Part shown: piece by piece, positions 41,038 through 50,496 of the stretch
Layout: every line of letters begins with the position of its first letter
How positions within the stretch are numbered: position 1 is the stretch's first letter
Assembly: GCF_001650695.1 (NCBI RefSeq)
Contig: NZ_LWQS01000054.1
Coordinates: 1-56,015 of the forward strand
Direction of reading: 5' to 3'
DNA: 56,015 nt
Origin: Chloroflexus islandicus
GTDB lineage: Bacteria > Chloroflexota > Chloroflexia > Chloroflexales > Chloroflexaceae
Notes under the pieces: model-generated
The model's database searches: none
Told to the model about the DNA's origin: nothing
The model's input: the letters and a program-made list of their open reading frames with translations, nothing else
Translations under genes and position numbers: made by a program

Positions 41038-42348
41038 ATGCCCCACCGGTCTCGTTTCAGCGCCGGGATCGCCGCTCTCACAACCGTCATTGCGCTAGTG
41101 GCTGCGTTCGCTCTTGCGTCTGGCAATGGATCGGCGCCGGCGCTGTCTGTGACCACACCGGCGCTTGGTTTGCCCAATACCGCACCCGCCTATCCGCCAC
41201 CCACCGGATCGGTCATTCCGCCTTGCGCCTTCTCGGCAGCCGATCGACCTAACCCACCCGCACCTCCGCCGCTGGCTGCCTATCATTTCGGTGAACCGCG
41301 GGTCGTGTTGCGCCATGACTCGGCTATTGGCATTGCCGGCTGGTTGCCAGACAGCGAGCGTTTGCTGATCACCCGGCTCGTTCCCGGTCGTGCGAGGGAA
41401 ACGATAGACCTGTTCGATCCGACGACCGGTGAGTTGCGTTCGGTTGGCGAGCGAGCCGCCCTTGCGGCGCCACCGATCTGGCTTCCCGCCACACAAGCAG
41501 TCGCCTTTGCCGATGGCGAGCGCTGGCCGCCAGAGTTGCGCATCAGCACGGAGAAGGCTAACGGTACTACGGTATTGTCAGCGTTAGCATCACCATGGAT
41601 TGCTGCCAGTCCGGATGGCCGGTACATCCTTGGGATAGCACAGAGTGATGCGGCAAGACCAGCGCAGGCAATACTGCTCGATTTAACGCAGGCGCTACGG
41701 CGCGCGATTGCGCTGCCAGAGACGCCATCCAGCGCGCTGGCGGCCTTGGGTCAGCAATTTGGACCAGAGCCATACCAAGCGGTCTGGTCACCGCGCGGTG
41801 ATCAAGTGGCGATCTTCAATGATACCGGATTCTATCTGCTCACAGTGGCGACAAACCAGCTTTGTACGGTTGATCTGGGTCGCGAAGAGAGCGAAGCGGG
41901 ATATGGTCAGCGTTGGGCCTTTCAAGCCCAGTGGAGTTTTGATGGTCATTACCTTGCCATATTAGCAACGGTAGGTGATGCTCCAGTTACTGTTAGTTAT
42001 TTAATTGTGATCGATATGATGGCTGGAGAGCAGAAGAAGTTCGATTTACATATTCCACTCTACGCAATTGTTTGGGATCCATCCAGTTATACTTTGCTTG
42101 TCGTTGTAGAAAAGGGTGTTGACAGCGACAGTGGCGCTCTATTGCATGGTTTTTATCTCATTGATCCTTTGCAGGGTGAAGCATTATCGATACTTGATAA
42201 TCATAAGTTTATTGGCGCCGGTCATTGGGGAATTACGTGGTCTTCACGTAGTAGCGAAGTAGTATTTGCTTGCCCGTTGATCAACCCTGCAGATCAAGTC
42301 ATGAGTGAAGGCCGGTTATGCCTCGTTCCAGTGGAGGTCAAACAATGA
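41038..42348 (+). CDS. Secreted TolB/WD40-like beta-propeller protein
   Basis: A 436-residue exported protein. The signal peptide is at about 1-29 (SRFSAGIAALTTVIALVAAFALA). A Pro-rich stretch follows, then repeated propeller-blade patterns: IGIAGWLPDSERLLITRL, PWIAASPDGRYILGIA, YQAVWSPRGDQVAIFNDTGFYLL and AFQAQWSFDGHYLAILATVG. These match TolB/WD40-like blades. No catalytic motif is seen, so a binding or scaffolding role outside the membrane is likely. The last third is more A+T-rich than the neighbours. AAGGAG precedes the ATG by 7 bases. Its TGA overlaps the ATG of the next gene, so the two are coupled and probably act together at the cell wall. Confidence 0.75.
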   Translation: MPHRSRFSAGIAALTTVIALVAAFALASGNGSAPALSVTTPALGLPNTAPAYPPPTGSVIPPCAFSAADRPNPPAPPPLAAYHFGEPRVVLRHDSAIGIAGWLPDSERLLITRLVPGRARETIDLFDPTTGELRSVGERAALAAPPIWLPATQAVAFADGERWPPELRISTEKANGTTVLSALASPWIAASPDGRYILGIAQSDAARPAQAILLDLTQALRRAIALPETPSSALAALGQQFGPEPYQAVWSPRGDQVAIFNDTGFYLLTVATNQLCTVDLGREESEAGYGQRWAFQAQWSFDGHYLAILATVGDAPVTVSYLIVIDMMAGEQKKFDLHIPLYAIVWDPSSYTLLVVVEKGVDSDSGALLHGFYLIDPLQGEALSILDNHKFIGAGHWGITWSSRSSEVVFACPLINPADQVMSEGRLCLVPVEVKQ

Positions 42349-43670
42349 GGAGCTACCATAAGTTGGGATGGTGGATACATTATCTACATTGGCTAACCTT
42401 ATTGAGCTTATTGTTGATGAATACCTTTGAGGTAGCAAGAGCGGCACCGGCTACTTCCTTTATTCCGCCAGATACTATCACTGTACGCATGTTTCATCTC
42501 AGTAATCCCCATGGCACAAACTTACATGTGCTTTGCGCTCCTAGGGATACATCGTATGGTTGCTCTGCGTTCGCAGACATTTTTTATCCCTACCCTACCA
42601 ATCCCGCCACTATTCCCATTGAAACCGATTATTTGCTCGATGTGGTGTCAGTAGAATCAATGGTCAGCGCTATGCATGCAACGGCTATGCAGGCGCAAGC
42701 CATCGCTGCTCGCACCTACGCCTATTGGCATATCCAACGCGGCAGCATCATTAATAATTCCAACGAATTTCAAGTGTTTGTTCCATACGCTTTTGAGCGT
42801 CTGAATCCGGCTGGAAGACCGGATAACGTTGCCGAACCGTGCGCTAGCGCCAATCTTCACCCTTACCAACGCAAAGTCTGCGCAGCAGTAGCACCCCGTT
42901 GGTATGTAACAACCGCTGCCACCGATTTGCCAATCCACGCCGAGTTTTTTGCTGATATTCCCGTGCGCACGCTTTCCGGCGCGCCGTCCTACCTTCAAGC
43001 AGTTGATGACCCGATTAGCTCGCATCCTGATGTTACGCTGAATGGCCATGGCCGGGGGATGAGCCAGCGTGGCTCCGGACGTTGGGCGCGCGGCAATCGC
43101 AGCTTTCATCTTGAGCGCGATTTGGGTGCATGGAGTGTGACGTGGACGCGCGTTGAGCAACTCATCGTTCATTACTACACGGGTGTGCAGCTCCGTGACG
43201 CCGCGGCAGGGAATGCGCCGCTATTGCCAGCCGCTCGTTGGAACCCGTTGCAGATCGATTGGGGTACTTCCGATCAACGGCCACCGATCTTATGGCGCGG
43301 CCAACGTTACCCGATCAGCGTCGAAGTGCAAAATACCGGTTTAGAGCCGTGGATATGCAGTACCCCAAACGTCAGTTATACCCTTCGCTATCGCTGGCAG
43401 AAACCCGGCTACGGCCTGCTTACCGGTAGCGGTTCAGCCACCCTATGCGGTACACCTCCGGGGGATCCTTCACCGCTGGTAGGATTGGTCATCGAGAACA
43501 TCCCGCACTGGGGTGCAGGAGCGTATACACTATGGTTTGATGTGCATGTCGTGTCTGTGTATGGCGACTATTGGCTGAGCGAGCTAGGCTGGCCCGCCTA
43601 CGGGGTTTCAGTCTGTATTGACGGGCCGTGCAAAACGCAACTCCCCTTGGTATTACGCACTGAGTCATAA
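42345..43670 (+). CDS. Secreted SpoIID/LytB-domain protein
   Basis: A 441-residue exported protein with a signal peptide (WWIHYLHWLTLLSLLLMNTF to about residue 32). The SpoIID/LytB domain contains LLDVVSVESMVSAMHATAMQAQAIAARTYAYW, with the conserved Glu, and ends in NGHGRGMSQRGSGRWARGN, the counterpart of GHGVGMSQYGA. SpoIID is a lytic transglycosylase acting on denuded glycan strands; LytB is an amidase enhancer. The C-terminal 130 residues look like a beta-sandwich (YPISVEVQNTGLEPW). GGAGG precedes the ATG at 42345, which overlaps the upstream stop as ATGA. The organism type does not suggest sporulation, so peptidoglycan remodelling is more likely. The 5' half is A+T-richer than average. 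Confidence 0.85.
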   Translation: MRSYHKLGWWIHYLHWLTLLSLLLMNTFEVARAAPATSFIPPDTITVRMFHLSNPHGTNLHVLCAPRDTSYGCSAFADIFYPYPTNPATIPIETDYLLDVVSVESMVSAMHATAMQAQAIAARTYAYWHIQRGSIINNSNEFQVFVPYAFERLNPAGRPDNVAEPCASANLHPYQRKVCAAVAPRWYVTTAATDLPIHAEFFADIPVRTLSGAPSYLQAVDDPISSHPDVTLNGHGRGMSQRGSGRWARGNRSFHLERDLGAWSVTWTRVEQLIVHYYTGVQLRDAAAGNAPLLPAARWNPLQIDWGTSDQRPPILWRGQRYPISVEVQNTGLEPWICSTPNVSYTLRYRWQKPGYGLLTGSGSATLCGTPPGDPSPLVGLVIENIPHWGAGAYTLWFDVHVVSVYGDYWLSELGWPAYGVSVCIDGPCKTQLPLVLRTES

Positions 43671-44958
43671 GTGATGGTACAGAACGATAATGGCAAAACT
43701 CCGCCGGGATGGCAACAGAGATTGACCGCAGCAGGCCAGTGAACGCTTCCCCCAGTGAGGGTTGAAGGGCGGACAGAGCGTATGAGCGCAGATACGATGA
43801 ATAGGGTTGCGATGCACCGGTTTACCCTCACCCCCTGCCCCTCTTCCACCTAACGGCGGGAGTTCAAAGGCGGGCAGAGGATTTGTCCGGAACCCGGCCC
43901 TCAAGGGCCGGGCTAGGGGTACGAAGCCCGCTGCGCGGGCTGCTGGCCCTCATCCCCCCGTCCCTTCTCCCACCTAACGGCGGGAGAAGGGGAGCCGCTG
44001 AGAGGCAAAGAAAGCAGTGCTGGAGCGGTATCCAGCAGCGCCCCTCTCCCGCGCCAGTTCAAGGGCGGACAGACCATCTGTCCAGAACCCGGCCCTTGAG
44101 GGCCGGGCTTCTTGCCCCGCGCAGCGCAGTTATCCCCCGCGAGGGCGGGAGCAACCCGCTCAGACACCCGTTCCGCTGAAGGAGGAGATTGCTTCGGTCG
44201 GGCGCACCCAGCAGAGCTGGGTTGCGCCGCTCCCGCGCAATGACAGGTTGAGGGGCGGACAGAACGTATGATCGTAGGTGTCGTTGATAGCTTTGCGATG
44301 CGCCGGTGTACTCTCACCCCCCGCCCCTTCTCCCACCTAACGGCGGGAGTTCAAGAGCGGACAGACCATCTCCAGAACCCGGCCCTCAAGGGCCGGGCTA
44401 GGGGTACGAAGCCCGCTCGCGGGCTGCTCGCCCTCATCCCCCCGCCCCTTCTCCTACCTAACGGCGGGAGAAGGGGAGCCGCTGAGAGGCAAAGAAGGCG
44501 GTGCTGGAGCGGTATTCAGCAGCGCCCCTCTTCCGCGCCAGTGGGCGAGGGGAGGGGTGAGGGTGAAGCTCATCGCAAAGTCATCAACCTCGTCTACGTT
44601 TGTGCTTCTGTTCGCCCTTGAAGTCGCGGAAAGGTGCGCTCAGGCACGGGTGGTCGCGCAAGCAGGAGATTGCTGCGGGGACGCGGGTAGCGCGCCGCGC
44701 TGCCCCTACGCCCTCTCGTAATGACAGATGGGCCTGTTGTCCTTACGCGCCGCTGGTGGCGAAGCACTCTCCCACACCTGCAAACGGCGCTCGCTCAGGC
44801 ATTGCGTTCCGCTGACGCAGGAGAGGGCTTTGGGGGCGCCGCCCTCTCGCAATGACAACCGAACTCGCTATCGCCTTCCCCTTTCCCGCTGAGATTGAAG
44901 GACGCTGGATTGCCGCCTCCTCCAGCGGGGGCGATCTCTGCGGCTTGGATTTCCACTC
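43671..44958. repeat. Repeat-rich intergenic region with two 296-bp copies
   Basis: Two long direct copies lie at 43761-44057 and 44247-44541. Each runs from GTTGA(A/G)GGGCGGACAGA(G/A)CG, through AACCCGGCCCTCAAGGGCCG, an AAGCCCGC...GCGGGCT hairpin and ACCTAACGGCGGGAGAAGGG, to CCGCGCCAG. Decayed MITE-like pieces lie at about 44190-44245 and 44660-44860. No gene is seen in the whole 1.3 kb. A related element is at 55757-55860. Confidence 0.85.
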
Positions 44959-44987
44959 TTGACACCGCCCGTTCCTTGTGCTACCAT
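44959..44987 (+). promoter_or_regulatory. Sigma-70-type promoter of the glycan cluster
   Basis: TTGACA at 44959-44964 and TACCAT at 44982-44987, 17 bases apart, 42 bp before the ROK regulator gene. Confidence 0.65.
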
Positions 44988-44991
44988 TTTG

Positions 44992-45012
44992 TTAGTTCAT
45001 TGGACTATCTAA
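44992..45012 (+). promoter_or_regulatory. Candidate ROK operator
   Basis: TTAGTTCATTGGACTATCTAA has inverted TAGT/ACTA arms around a 7-bp centre and outer TTAG/CTAA ends. It sits just after the -10 at the expected transcription start, where a repressor would block transcription. Autorepression by the ROK protein is inferred. Confidence 0.4.
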
Positions 45013-45028
45013 TTCAAGCGGCACGCCT

Positions 45029-46249
45029 ATGACCACCCTCGGCGAAAAGGCCACTCGCCAGCACACCCGCGATGTCAACCTCCGGCTGGTGCTGCGGGCG
45101 ATTTACGAACTCGGTGCAGTGAGCCGGGCCGATCTGGCGCGTTTGACCAACCTCACCCGCACGACGGTGTCGGATGTAGTGGCGGAGTTGATCGAGCGCG
45201 GGTTGGTGGTTGAGACCGGGCCGGCCACTGGCGGCGGGATCGGGCGGACGCCAATCTTGCTCAGCGTGGCCGAGTGGTCGCGTCCGGTAGCAGCGGTGAG
45301 CGTCAATGCCGATGCGGTCGAAGGCGCGTTGGTGAGTCTGCGCGGCGCGGTGGGCGCGCGCATCCGGCAACCGTTGGCCGGTCGCACCGGTATGGATGCG
45401 TTGGCGGTGTTGCGAGAGGTGCTGGACTCGTTGACGCAGGCGGCTACCCAACCCTTGTTGGGGATTGGTGTAACCACACCCGGCTTGATCGATGCCGGTT
45501 CGGGGGCGGTGGTGCGGGCAGTTGGGTTGGAGTGGGTCGATTTGCCGTTGGGCCAGATGTTGCACGAGCGCTACGCCTTGCCGGTGAAGGTGGTCAACGA
45601 TAGCCAGTGTCTAGCCTTGGCCGAGCATCTGTTTGGCGAGTGGCGCGGCGTGCAAAATGTAGTAGTTCTAAAGATTGGCAAAGGCGTTGGCGCGGGCATT
45701 GTGCTGAATGGCCAACTGTATGCCGGTGAAGGGTTTGGCGCCGGTGAGATCGGCCATTTGGCGTTTACTGCTGATGGCCCGCTGTGCAAATGCGGCAACC
45801 GTGGTTGTCTCGAGACGATCCTAGGCACTGATGCGTTGCTGGCGCAGGCGCACGCAGCTCTGGCGGACGATCCAGCGAGCGCGTTGGCCCAGTATGCCGC
45901 TGATCTCTCCCTCGCTCACATTGCGGACGCTGCGATCGCTGGCGATCCGGCAGCGCAGCGCATCGTTGCCAATGCGGCAGCGGCGACCGGCGCGGCGGTA
46001 GCGACGATTATCAGCCTACTGTCGGTGCGCCATGTGCTGATTACCGGGCGCATTGCGGCGTTTGGCGCTGCCTTCATTGACTTAGTGCGCCGGGAAGTGG
46101 CGCAGCGGGCGTTGCCGGCTTTGGTGCGCGACGCTGAAATCCGGCTGGCGCCGGTTTCAACGACCGCGCCGCTGATTGGGGCCGCGGCGCCGGTGCTCAC
46201 CGGCGAATTGGGGTTGATCCGTCTTCATCAGCGTGAGGAAACCGAGTGA
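45029..46249 (+). CDS. ROK-family transcriptional repressor
   Basis: A 406-residue regulator of the NagC/XylR type. The N-terminal winged helix-turn-helix is at about 10-75 (ELGAVSRADLARLTNLTRTTVSDVVAELIERGLV). The ROK sugar-kinase-like domain follows: GIGVTTPGLIDAGSGAVV, VKVVNDSQCLALAEHLFG, KIGKGVGAGIVLNGQLYAGE and the GEIGHL motif. The zinc site is LCKCGNRGCLETILG. It should bind a sugar or sugar phosphate and control this cluster. A palindromic operator candidate lies at its promoter. The Shine-Dalgarno sequence is weak; the start is the first ATG. Its TGA overlaps the ATG of the epimerase gene. Confidence 0.92.
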   Translation: MTTLGEKATRQHTRDVNLRLVLRAIYELGAVSRADLARLTNLTRTTVSDVVAELIERGLVVETGPATGGGIGRTPILLSVAEWSRPVAAVSVNADAVEGALVSLRGAVGARIRQPLAGRTGMDALAVLREVLDSLTQAATQPLLGIGVTTPGLIDAGSGAVVRAVGLEWVDLPLGQMLHERYALPVKVVNDSQCLALAEHLFGEWRGVQNVVVLKIGKGVGAGIVLNGQLYAGEGFGAGEIGHLAFTADGPLCKCGNRGCLETILGTDALLAQAHAALADDPASALAQYAADLSLAHIADAAIAGDPAAQRIVANAAAATGAAVATIISLLSVRHVLITGRIAAFGAAFIDLVRREVAQRALPALVRDAEIRLAPVSTTAPLIGAAAPVLTGELGLIRLHQREETE

Positions 46250-47418
46250 TGCTTGAAGCGTATGCGGCCCGCTACCGCGCCGAATTGGCCGAGCGCGTAA
46301 TCCCGTTTTGGTTGCGCCATTCGCTCGATCACGAGTATGGCGGCTATTTTAGCGCCCTCGACCGTGACGGAACCGTCTACGACACGCGCAAATATGTCTG
46401 GTTGCAGGGGCGGGCGGTCTGGATGTTTAGCCGGCTCTACAACGAATTTGCGCCAGACCCGGCATTTCTGGCGGCGGCCCGGCTAGGAGTGGAATTTTTG
46501 CGCCGCTATGCCCGCGACGAGCAGGGCCGGGTCTATTTTAGCCTGACCCGCGATGGCCGGCCGGTCTTTATGCAGCGCAAGCCCTATGCAGCGGTGTTTT
46601 ACCAGATGGGACTGGCCGAATATGCCCGCGCCACCGGCGACGCCGCCTGCCTTGCCGAAGCGGCGGAGGTGTTCGAGGCCATCCGGCGCTGGATCGCCGA
46701 TCCGGCCCTGTTGGGGCGGCCGGCCCTGCCCGGTGCGCCAGCGGTGAGCCAGTTGGCCGATCTGCTGGTAGTGGGATTGATGGCGCTCGATATGGCGGCG
46801 TTGACCGGCGATCCGCGCTACGATGCAGCCATTGCCGAGACGATTGCCGGCGTGGCGCGCCATTTTGACCCTGACCGCCACATCTACCGCGAGCGGGTGA
46901 GCCGCGATGGGACGCCATTGCCCGACGATCCCGACAGCAGGTTGTTTAATCCCGGTCATTCGATCGAGACGGCGTGGATCATGCTGCACATGCTCGAACG
47001 GCAACCCGATCCGGCATTGCGCGCGCAGGCGCTGGCTGCGATTCGCGGTTCGCTGACTTTGGGTTGGGATGCGCAGTATGGCGGCATCTTGTACTTTGTC
47101 GATCTGGCTGGACGGCCTACGCTGCAACTTGAAGCGACGATGAAGCTGTGGTGGCCGCACGCTGAAGCAATCTATGCGTTAGTGCTGGCGGCAACCCTCA
47201 CCGGCGACCGCCAATGGCTCGAGTGGCTCGAACGGATCGACGCCTACACCTTCCGCCACTTTGTCGATCCAGTCTACGGCGAGTGGTTTGGCTACTGTGA
47301 CCGGCAGGGCGAACTGGCGCTGACCAGTAAAGGCGGCAACTATAAAGGCTTTTTTCACGTGCCGCGCGCGTTGCTCTTCAGCATTCAGGCGATTGAACGG
47401 GCCGGAGGCGCGGCATGA
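46249..47418 (+). CDS. AGE-family sugar epimerase/isomerase
   Basis: A 389-residue (alpha/alpha)6-barrel enzyme of the N-acylglucosamine 2-epimerase family, cytoplasmic. Family motifs are GGYFSALDRDGTVYDTRKYVWLQGRAVWMFS, NPGHSIETAWIML, LWWPHAEAIYALVL and NYKGFFHVPRAL. The His residues in GHSIE, WPHAE and FHVPR are the usual catalytic and conserved ones, as in cellobiose and mannose epimerases. Beside a GH38 mannosidase, interconversion of mannose- and glucose-type ends or mannose to fructose is plausible. Start at ATG 46249; a GTG directly before it at 46246 is equally possible. Its stop overlaps the DUF4127 start, so all three genes are coupled. Confidence 0.9.
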   Translation: MLEAYAARYRAELAERVIPFWLRHSLDHEYGGYFSALDRDGTVYDTRKYVWLQGRAVWMFSRLYNEFAPDPAFLAAARLGVEFLRRYARDEQGRVYFSLTRDGRPVFMQRKPYAAVFYQMGLAEYARATGDAACLAEAAEVFEAIRRWIADPALLGRPALPGAPAVSQLADLLVVGLMALDMAALTGDPRYDAAIAETIAGVARHFDPDRHIYRERVSRDGTPLPDDPDSRLFNPGHSIETAWIMLHMLERQPDPALRAQALAAIRGSLTLGWDAQYGGILYFVDLAGRPTLQLEATMKLWWPHAEAIYALVLAATLTGDRQWLEWLERIDAYTFRHFVDPVYGEWFGYCDRQGELALTSKGGNYKGFFHVPRALLFSIQAIERAGGAA

Positions 47419-48917
47419 TGCGGATCGGACTCATCCCGCTTGACGAACGTCCGGCAAATACGCGCGATCCGGCGTTGATCGCGGCTGCGGCTGGAATCAC
47501 ACTGGTATTGCCTCCGCCAAGCCTGCTTAGCCGGCAGCGGCAACCGGCCAATTGCGCCGGCCTTGCCGCATGGGTAGAGGATGTTGCGCCCTCGCTTGAC
47601 GGGGTGATCATCGCGTGCGAGCAGCTTGGCTACGGTGGTCTGATTGCGGCGCGGGTCAGCGATGAACCGGCGGAAGTGATTATGCAGCGGTTGGCGGTGG
47701 TGCGGCGGCTGCGCCAACGGTTTCCGCGCCTGACCATCTATGGCTTCAACGTGATCACCCGCGTCTCGAATGCGAACGATGCGGTCGAAGAGCCGCTCTA
47801 TTGGGCTGAATACGGCGAAGCGATCTACCGCTGGTCGCAGACGCTCGATCAGGTGCAACAAGGGCAGGCAAGCGGTGCATTGCTGGCGGAGGCGCAACGG
47901 ATGATTCCATCCGAGCTGCGCCACGATGTCGTGCGCCGGCGCTTGCGCAACCATCTGGTCAATCTAGCCACGCTGCACTTGCTCAATGATGGGGTGTTTG
48001 ACCTGTTGGTACTCAGTTCGGATGATACGAGCCCGTTTGGCTTGCCCAGCCGCGAAAAGCGCTGGCTGAGCAGTTGGGCCGAACTGCTGCCGGCCCGTGA
48101 GCGGTTGCTGATGTACCCCGGCGCTGACGAGGTGGGGAGCGTGTTGGTGATGCGGATGGCGCTTGCGCACGCTGGCCGGCAGCCGGCAGTGGCGGTGCAG
48201 TACGCGCCGGCAGCCGATCGCCACAACGTGGCGGCGTTTGAAGACGGGCCGGTAACGTTGACGGTCGAACGCCAACTGGCGGCGGCGGGTTGCCGGTTGG
48301 CAGCAGCGGGTGAAGCGGCCGATCTCTGGCTCGGCGTGAACGCGCCGGTCGCGCGGCGCGCAGAATGGAACCCGGTTGATGGCCCGCGCGAGCAGCAGAT
48401 GCGCCGCGCAGCGGTGAGCGAACTGGTGGTGCAAGCGGCTGCCGCGCAGCGGGCCGGCCAAGTGGTGGCCATTGCTGACGTGGCCTATCCCAATGGGGCC
48501 GATCCGTTGTTGATTGAGCTGATGGTGGCGCACCTCGAACTGCCCACGCTGGCGGCGTATGGAGGATGGAACACCGCCGGCAACACGATCGGCGGCGTGA
48601 TTGCGCAAGCTTGCGCTAGTCTACTCGGCGGCGCGCGGCAGCGCGCGGCCCAAGAGCGGCTGCTCGTCCACCGGCTGGTCGAAGATTACGGCTACCAGCA
48701 CCTTGTCCGGCGCGAACTACGCCAATGGTTGCGCGAAGCCTACGGCCAACCCGATCTCACGGCTGAGCTGATCCCGTTAGCGGCAGCGCAAGCCGAACAA
48801 CGTCTGAATGCTGTCATTGCTACGTTGCCCGGTTTGGCGGCGCGCTGGCAGATTCTGCCCGGCAGTGTGACCTTCCCGTGGCGACGCACGTTTGAAATAG
48901 ATTTCACCTTACAGTAG
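47415..48917 (+). CDS. DUF4127 family protein
   Basis: A 500-residue cytoplasmic protein of the DUF4127 family, recognised by the N-terminal IGLIPLDERPANTRDP and by DGVIIACEQLGYGGLIAAR, LTIYGFNVITRVSNAND and LVLSSDDTSPFGLPSREKRWL. Later segments include VADVAYPNGADPLLIELMV and YGGWNTAGNTIGGVIAQA. The repeated acidic and His positions (DERP, SSDD, YPGADE, GWNTAGN) suggest an active site, but no reaction is established for the family that I can name. The first ATG at 47415 overlaps the epimerase stop; another ATG follows at once. In this setting it is probably an enzyme of the same sugar pathway. Confidence 0.85.
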   Translation: MMRIGLIPLDERPANTRDPALIAAAAGITLVLPPPSLLSRQRQPANCAGLAAWVEDVAPSLDGVIIACEQLGYGGLIAARVSDEPAEVIMQRLAVVRRLRQRFPRLTIYGFNVITRVSNANDAVEEPLYWAEYGEAIYRWSQTLDQVQQGQASGALLAEAQRMIPSELRHDVVRRRLRNHLVNLATLHLLNDGVFDLLVLSSDDTSPFGLPSREKRWLSSWAELLPARERLLMYPGADEVGSVLVMRMALAHAGRQPAVAVQYAPAADRHNVAAFEDGPVTLTVERQLAAAGCRLAAAGEAADLWLGVNAPVARRAEWNPVDGPREQQMRRAAVSELVVQAAAAQRAGQVVAIADVAYPNGADPLLIELMVAHLELPTLAAYGGWNTAGNTIGGVIAQACASLLGGARQRAAQERLLVHRLVEDYGYQHLVRRELRQWLREAYGQPDLTAELIPLAAAQAEQRLNAVIATLPGLAARWQILPGSVTFPWRRTFEIDFTLQ

Positions 48918-49013
48918 TGGGCTGGGGAAGGGAGGTGATCGCCAGCTTGTAGAACTGTGCCTTCGCTAGACAGTGTCGTCACCGTGTCCTCACATGATCA
49001 AAGGAGAACATTC

Positions 49014-50414
49014 ATGCGCCGCGCCTTTGCTTTGCCGCTTGCAATCATCACATTGCTCAGCCTCATCCTGAGCGCCTGCGGCTCGTCAACCGCCAACCAG
49101 CCGGCCCAGCCGCAAGTCGTCACCCAAATCGTCCGGGAAACCCAGATCGTTCAGGTCGAAAAGACCGTCGAAGTCGTGGTGACACCCACCCCCGGCCCCA
49201 ACCCCGAAGCCGTGATCAGCGATGTCGAAGCTGGGGCTGAAATTACCTTCTGGACCTTCTATCTCTCGCCGACCTTCGACAAGTACATCCAAGACACGAT
49301 TGCGCGCTTCAACGAAGCCTACCCCGGCGTGAAGGTGAAATGGGAAGACCGGCAGGCAACGTTGCAAGAAGAGTACCGCAATAGTCTCGCTGCCGGCAAC
49401 GCGCCCGATGTGGTCAACATCCCGACCGACTGGGTGCTGGAGTTTGCCCAGAAAGACCAATTGCTCAATATGAGCCAAGCGCTGCCGCCAGCGGTGCAAG
49501 CCCAATACTTCGAGGGCCTGTTCAATCAGGTCAATGTCGGCGGTGCGAGCTATCAAGTGCCGTGGTATCAGGCGGTTGACGGCTATCTGGTCAACAAGCA
49601 GATTCTGGAGCAGGCCGGCTTGACGATGGATGACTTGCCCAAGACCTTTGACGAGCAGAAAGAGTTCTGTGCGAAGGTCAAAGCAGCGACCGGCATCCCC
49701 TGCGGGTTGCGCCTGAACACCGGCAACCTGTTGCAGAGCATGGCCTACGAAGGCAATGTCACCATCATGGATGCCAATGGCCGGTTTGTGTTCGATTCGC
49801 CGGAAGCGGTGAGCTGGCTGCAATACTACGTTGACATGATCAAAGACGGGACAACGGCGCGCGACATCCTGCTGCTCAACAGCAGCGACGACCGGATCGG
49901 TCTTGAGCGGTTCACGTCGGGCCAGATGCCGTTCTACGTCACCGGGCCGCAACTGATCCGGCTGGTGCGCGAGAGCAACCCCGGCCTGTACGGCTATTTA
50001 GCGATGGTGCCGCGGGCAGTGGGCCGGTCGGGCAAGCTGCCGCCGGTCTCGATGTCGATCGTCGTCTCGAAGAACACCAAATACCCGCGCGCAGCCGCGG
50101 CGCTGGCGGCGTTTATGACCAACCCGCGCAGCATGCTCGAATTCTCAAAGCTGGTGCAGATCTTCCCCTCGACGCCAGCCTCGTATGACGACCCCTTCTT
50201 TACCCAACCGCCGGTGGCGATCGAAGATCAAGTGCGCCCGATTGCGCGCGACATCATCTCGCGCCAGAGCAACATCTTGCCCGAAATTCCGCGTCTCAAC
50301 GAGGTGAACGAGATCGTGCGGCAGGCGATTGAGGCGGCGGTGTTTGGTGGCGTACCGGCTGAACAGGCGCTGAAAGATGCGGTGGCGCAGGCCAATGCGT
50401 TGATCGGCAAATAA
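49014..50414 (+). CDS. Sugar ABC transporter substrate-binding lipoprotein
   Basis: A 466-residue binding lipoprotein of the SBP_bac_1 (carbohydrate) family. The signal peptide ends in the lipobox LSAC. A linker of about 50 residues is Gln/Val/Thr-rich (QIVRETQIVQVEKTVEVVV). The core contains AEITFWTFYLSPTFDKYIQDTIARFNEAYPGVKV, ALPPAVQAQYFEGLF, QVPWYQAVDGYLVNKQILEQAG and LAMVPRAVGRSGKLPPVSMS. AAAGGAG precedes the ATG. It comes 96 bp after DUF4127 in the same direction. Ligand unknown; the cluster points to a mannose-containing oligosaccharide. Confidence 0.92.
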   Translation: MRRAFALPLAIITLLSLILSACGSSTANQPAQPQVVTQIVRETQIVQVEKTVEVVVTPTPGPNPEAVISDVEAGAEITFWTFYLSPTFDKYIQDTIARFNEAYPGVKVKWEDRQATLQEEYRNSLAAGNAPDVVNIPTDWVLEFAQKDQLLNMSQALPPAVQAQYFEGLFNQVNVGGASYQVPWYQAVDGYLVNKQILEQAGLTMDDLPKTFDEQKEFCAKVKAATGIPCGLRLNTGNLLQSMAYEGNVTIMDANGRFVFDSPEAVSWLQYYVDMIKDGTTARDILLLNSSDDRIGLERFTSGQMPFYVTGPQLIRLVRESNPGLYGYLAMVPRAVGRSGKLPPVSMSIVVSKNTKYPRAAAALAAFMTNPRSMLEFSKLVQIFPSTPASYDDPFFTQPPVAIEDQVRPIARDIISRQSNILPEIPRLNEVNEIVRQAIEAAVFGGVPAEQALKDAVAQANALIGK

Positions 50415-50496
50415 GCCGGTTTCCGGTTGCCAGCGCGAATGGCGGGGATGGCGTCGTCATACAAGCAACGTCATCCCCATCCCCAACGGAGGTCTT

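Noticed and set aside
40929-41177. Minus-strand frame with EMDF repeats
   Set aside because: It is the reverse translation of the 12-bp leader repeats; a strong promoter and ribosome binding site read the other strand.
43761-44860. Genes in the repeat region
   Set aside because: Open frames here translate repeat copies in two or three frames, with no start signal and no protein-like pattern.
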